A stretch of 64,000 nt of DNA. Origin: Flavobacterium stagni (GTDB taxonomy: Bacteria; Bacteroidota; Bacteroidia; Flavobacteriales; Flavobacteriaceae). The translations under genes and the position numbers were made by a program. Of the stretch, positions 62,250-64,000 are shown piece by piece. The stretch covers positions 744,001 to 808,000 of the forward strand of contig NZ_SBKN01000001.1 of the NCBI RefSeq assembly GCF_004122105.1, in the 5' to 3' direction. Within the stretch, counting starts at the first letter, position 1; each line of letters starts with the position of its first letter. The notes beneath the pieces are model-generated. The model made no database searches. It had not been told where the DNA came from and worked only from the letters and a program-made list of their open reading frames with translations.

Positions 62250-62321
62250 GGGTATTTTTAGAATTAAAAACTAATGTATTTACAAATGGGCTGAATTAAC
62301 AAAATTTCAGCAAAAAACTTA

Positions 62322-62329
62322 TATATTTG
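62322..62329 (+). promoter_or_regulatory. Candidate -7 element TATATTTG for the metzincin gene
   Basis: Perfect TAnnTTTG match 28 bp before the ATG, predicting a leader of about 23 nt. Confidence 0.55.
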
Positions 62330-62356
62330 TTAGCTATTATAACCAATCTAATTAAA

Positions 62357-64000
62357 ATGAAAAAAAGTTTACTACTTTCTGTAATTTTCTTGGGTTTGGC
62401 TACTGCCAATGCACAAACAGGTAGATATTGGTCTCCTGCTGAAAAGCGTGCAGATATTGAAAGAGCCAAAGGAACGTTCAGAAGTACATTTCCTACGCAG
62501 TATGATTTGTATACTTTGAACTTCAACCAAATTAAATCAAAATTGTTTACAGTTGTTGACCAACCTGGGGCAACCTGTGTAATTACTTTACCTAATTCTC
62601 AAGGTAAATTGGAAGATTTTATTGTGAATGAAGCTTCCAACTTTGACGCTGAATTACAAGCACAATTTCCTGAAATCCGCGCTTTTTCTGGTAAAAGTAC
62701 TGTTGATCCATCGGCTTACTTAAAGTTGAGTATTGCTCCACAAGGAATTAAAACTGTGGTTTTCAGAGCCGGTACTACAAGTGAATTTATGGAGCCTTTT
62801 TCTGCTGATGGAAGTACTTATGTTGTTTACAACAAGAGTAACAATGGTCAAGCTATGGCATGGAAATGTGATGTAAATGATGAATTCGGTGGAATTGCTG
62901 CGCCAAATAATCGCAATACAGGAAATGTTGCTTTAGCAAGCAATGGTGTTTTAAAAACGATGCGTTTGGCACAATCTTGTACAGCTGAATATTCCAACTA
63001 TTTTGGTGCTACAAGTGCTGCACAAGTAAATTTAGTTTTAGCAGCCTTTAATGCTACTTTAACACGTGCAAACGGTTGTTACGAGAAAGATTTAGGAGTG
63101 CATTTAAACATTGTAGCTCAGTCAACTAACGTAATTTATTACAATGCGGCAACCGATCCTTATTCAGCTGCTGGAACAGGAGCTGGAGGTGCTTGGAATA
63201 CAGAATTACAAAATACGTTAAGTGGTAATTTAACCGGTACAGGAACTACATTGGCAGCAAATAATGCCGCTTACGATATAGGTCACTTGTTTGGTGCTTC
63301 AGGTGGTGGAGGTAATGCAGGTTGTATTGGATGTGTTTGTACAGATGATACAGCAAGTACTACGGATAAAAACAAAGGTAGTGGATATACCTCCCCTGGT
63401 GATGGAGTTCCAGAAGGAGATACGTATGATATAGATTATGTTGTTCACGAAGTTGGGCACCAATTAGGAGCTAACCATACTTTTACCCATGCCAATGAAG
63501 GTTCGGGTTATAATGTTGAGGTTGGTTCTGGTATTACAATTATGGGGTATGCAGGTATTACTAATTATAATGCTGCAATGCACTCGATTGACACCTACCA
63601 TGTTTTGTCAATTTCTCAAATTCAAAACAATTTAAATACAAAAACTTGTCCCGTTTCTTCTCCATTAGCTGGAGTTAATGCTACTCCAACAGCTAATGCA
63701 GGCGGAAACTTTACCATTCCAAAAAGTACTCCTTTTATGTTGATTGGTTCGGGTGCAGATGCTGATGGAGATGCTTTAACCTATAGCTGGGAACAAGTAA
63801 ATGTTGATTCAGCGGGGTCTTATACTGCAGCAAACAGTGTGGCTTCACCAACGAAAGCAGGAGGTCCAAACTGGATTTCTTATTCGCCTTCAACCTCACC
63901 AGTTCGTTATTGTCCTGTTTTACCTACTGTGTTTAATGGTGGTCAAACTACTACTGGAACTGGAAACATTGTGGTAGAAGCTTTAAGTTCTGTAGCTCGT
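62357..64000 (+). CDS. Secreted reprolysin-like metzincin protease, N-terminal part (3' end beyond window)
   Basis: Open for 548 codons to the right edge. Signal peptide MKKSLLLSVIFLGLATANAQ. After a prodomain-like region (~25-190) comes a zinc metzincin domain: HEVGHQLGANH at residues 364-374 (three His ligands and the catalytic Glu), and the Met-turn in GITIMGYAG about 25 residues on. A Cys-rich loop (GCIGCVCTDD) precedes the active site. After it starts a PKD-like module (ANAGGNFTIPKSTPF). Relatives end in a T9SS sorting domain, which would lie outside. Probably an exported protease. Confidence 0.9.
   Translation, partial: MKKSLLLSVIFLGLATANAQTGRYWSPAEKRADIERAKGTFRSTFPTQYDLYTLNFNQIKSKLFTVVDQPGATCVITLPNSQGKLEDFIVNEASNFDAELQAQFPEIRAFSGKSTVDPSAYLKLSIAPQGIKTVVFRAGTTSEFMEPFSADGSTYVVYNKSNNGQAMAWKCDVNDEFGGIAAPNNRNTGNVALASNGVLKTMRLAQSCTAEYSNYFGATSAAQVNLVLAAFNATLTRANGCYEKDLGVHLNIVAQSTNVIYYNAATDPYSAAGTGAGGAWNTELQNTLSGNLTGTGTTLAANNAAYDIGHLFGASGGGGNAGCIGCVCTDDTASTTDKNKGSGYTSPGDGVPEGDTYDIDYVVHEVGHQLGANHTFTHANEGSGYNVEVGSGITIMGYAGITNYNAAMHSIDTYHVLSISQIQNNLNTKTCPVSSPLAGVNATPTANAGGNFTIPKSTPFMLIGSGADADGDALTYSWEQVNVDSAGSYTAANSVASPTKAGGPNWISYSPSTSPVRYCPVLPTVFNGGQTTTGTGNIVVEALSSVAR

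Overview
The window looks like chromosomal DNA of a member of the Flavobacteriaceae, most likely Flavobacterium or a close relative. Evidence: AT-rich DNA; many genes preceded by the Bacteroidota -7 element TAnnTTTG (several with a TTG exactly 19 bp upstream) and few Shine-Dalgarno sites; four secreted proteins of type IX secretion (T9SS) style; a TonB-dependent receptor with a carboxypeptidase-like N-terminal domain; and lineage-typical families (DUF4286, DUF4270, DUF4870-like, OlsF-type acyltransferase). No rRNA, tRNA, CRISPR array, transposase or phage gene was seen. Both edges cut a gene: rseP on the left and a T9SS-style metzincin protease on the right.

Layout. 1-2.9 kb (minus): rseP and a secreted M1 aminopeptidase. 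3.1-8.8 kb (plus): serS, a TPR protein, a DUF4286 protein, rsmA, mgtE. 8.8-10.2 kb: a 2-hydroxyacid dehydrogenase fused to a VOC/glyoxalase domain. 10.3-12.2 kb: a tight four-gene membrane operon (TM2, DUF2752, DUF4870-like, M48 protease). 12.3-13.3 kb (minus): aldo/keto reductase. 13.5-21.1 kb: a two-component system followed by a complete heavy-metal RND efflux pump, with a four-fold 11-bp direct repeat between regulator and pump genes. 21.2-22.9 kb (minus): OmpA-like lipoprotein and exonuclease III. 23.1-24.9 kb: an OlsF-type bifunctional acyltransferase. 25-26.4 kb (minus): a secreted sugar dehydrogenase.

26.5-37.8 kb is one co-directional minus-strand run of ten genes: panC, panD, a flippase-like membrane protein, an esterase-like protein, radA, an AsmA-like/GT51 transglycosylase, a GldH-like lipoprotein, an unrecognised secreted protein, and two DUF4139 (MuiA-like) paralogues, one with a TonB-receptor plug-like domain inserted. 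38-42.3 kb (plus): a half-length glycogen-synthase-like protein, a DUF4270 lipoprotein and glmS. 42.5-47 kb: a TonB-dependent receptor and an SGNH-hydrolase lipoprotein. 47.2-49 kb: atpD-atpC. 49.2-54.2 kb: biotin genes bioF-bioD-bioA followed by a small membrane protein and a ketosynthase-like protein, with GC-rich structured elements on both sides of bioF. Then recX, a 1767-residue T9SS protein, bioB, ribF and the partial metzincin.

Most of the window is ordinary core genome. The points most worth a second look are: the PmrA-box-like operator of the metal pump (15517-15557); the plug-like insertion in a DUF4139 protein; the AsmA/GT51 fusion; the dehydrogenase/VOC fusion; the glycogen-synthase-like pseudoenzyme in the glmS operon; the ketosynthase-like protein with an altered active site in the biotin cluster; and the GC-rich elements around bioF together with a possibly leaderless bioF mRNA. 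No wholly new system could be proved from sequence alone.
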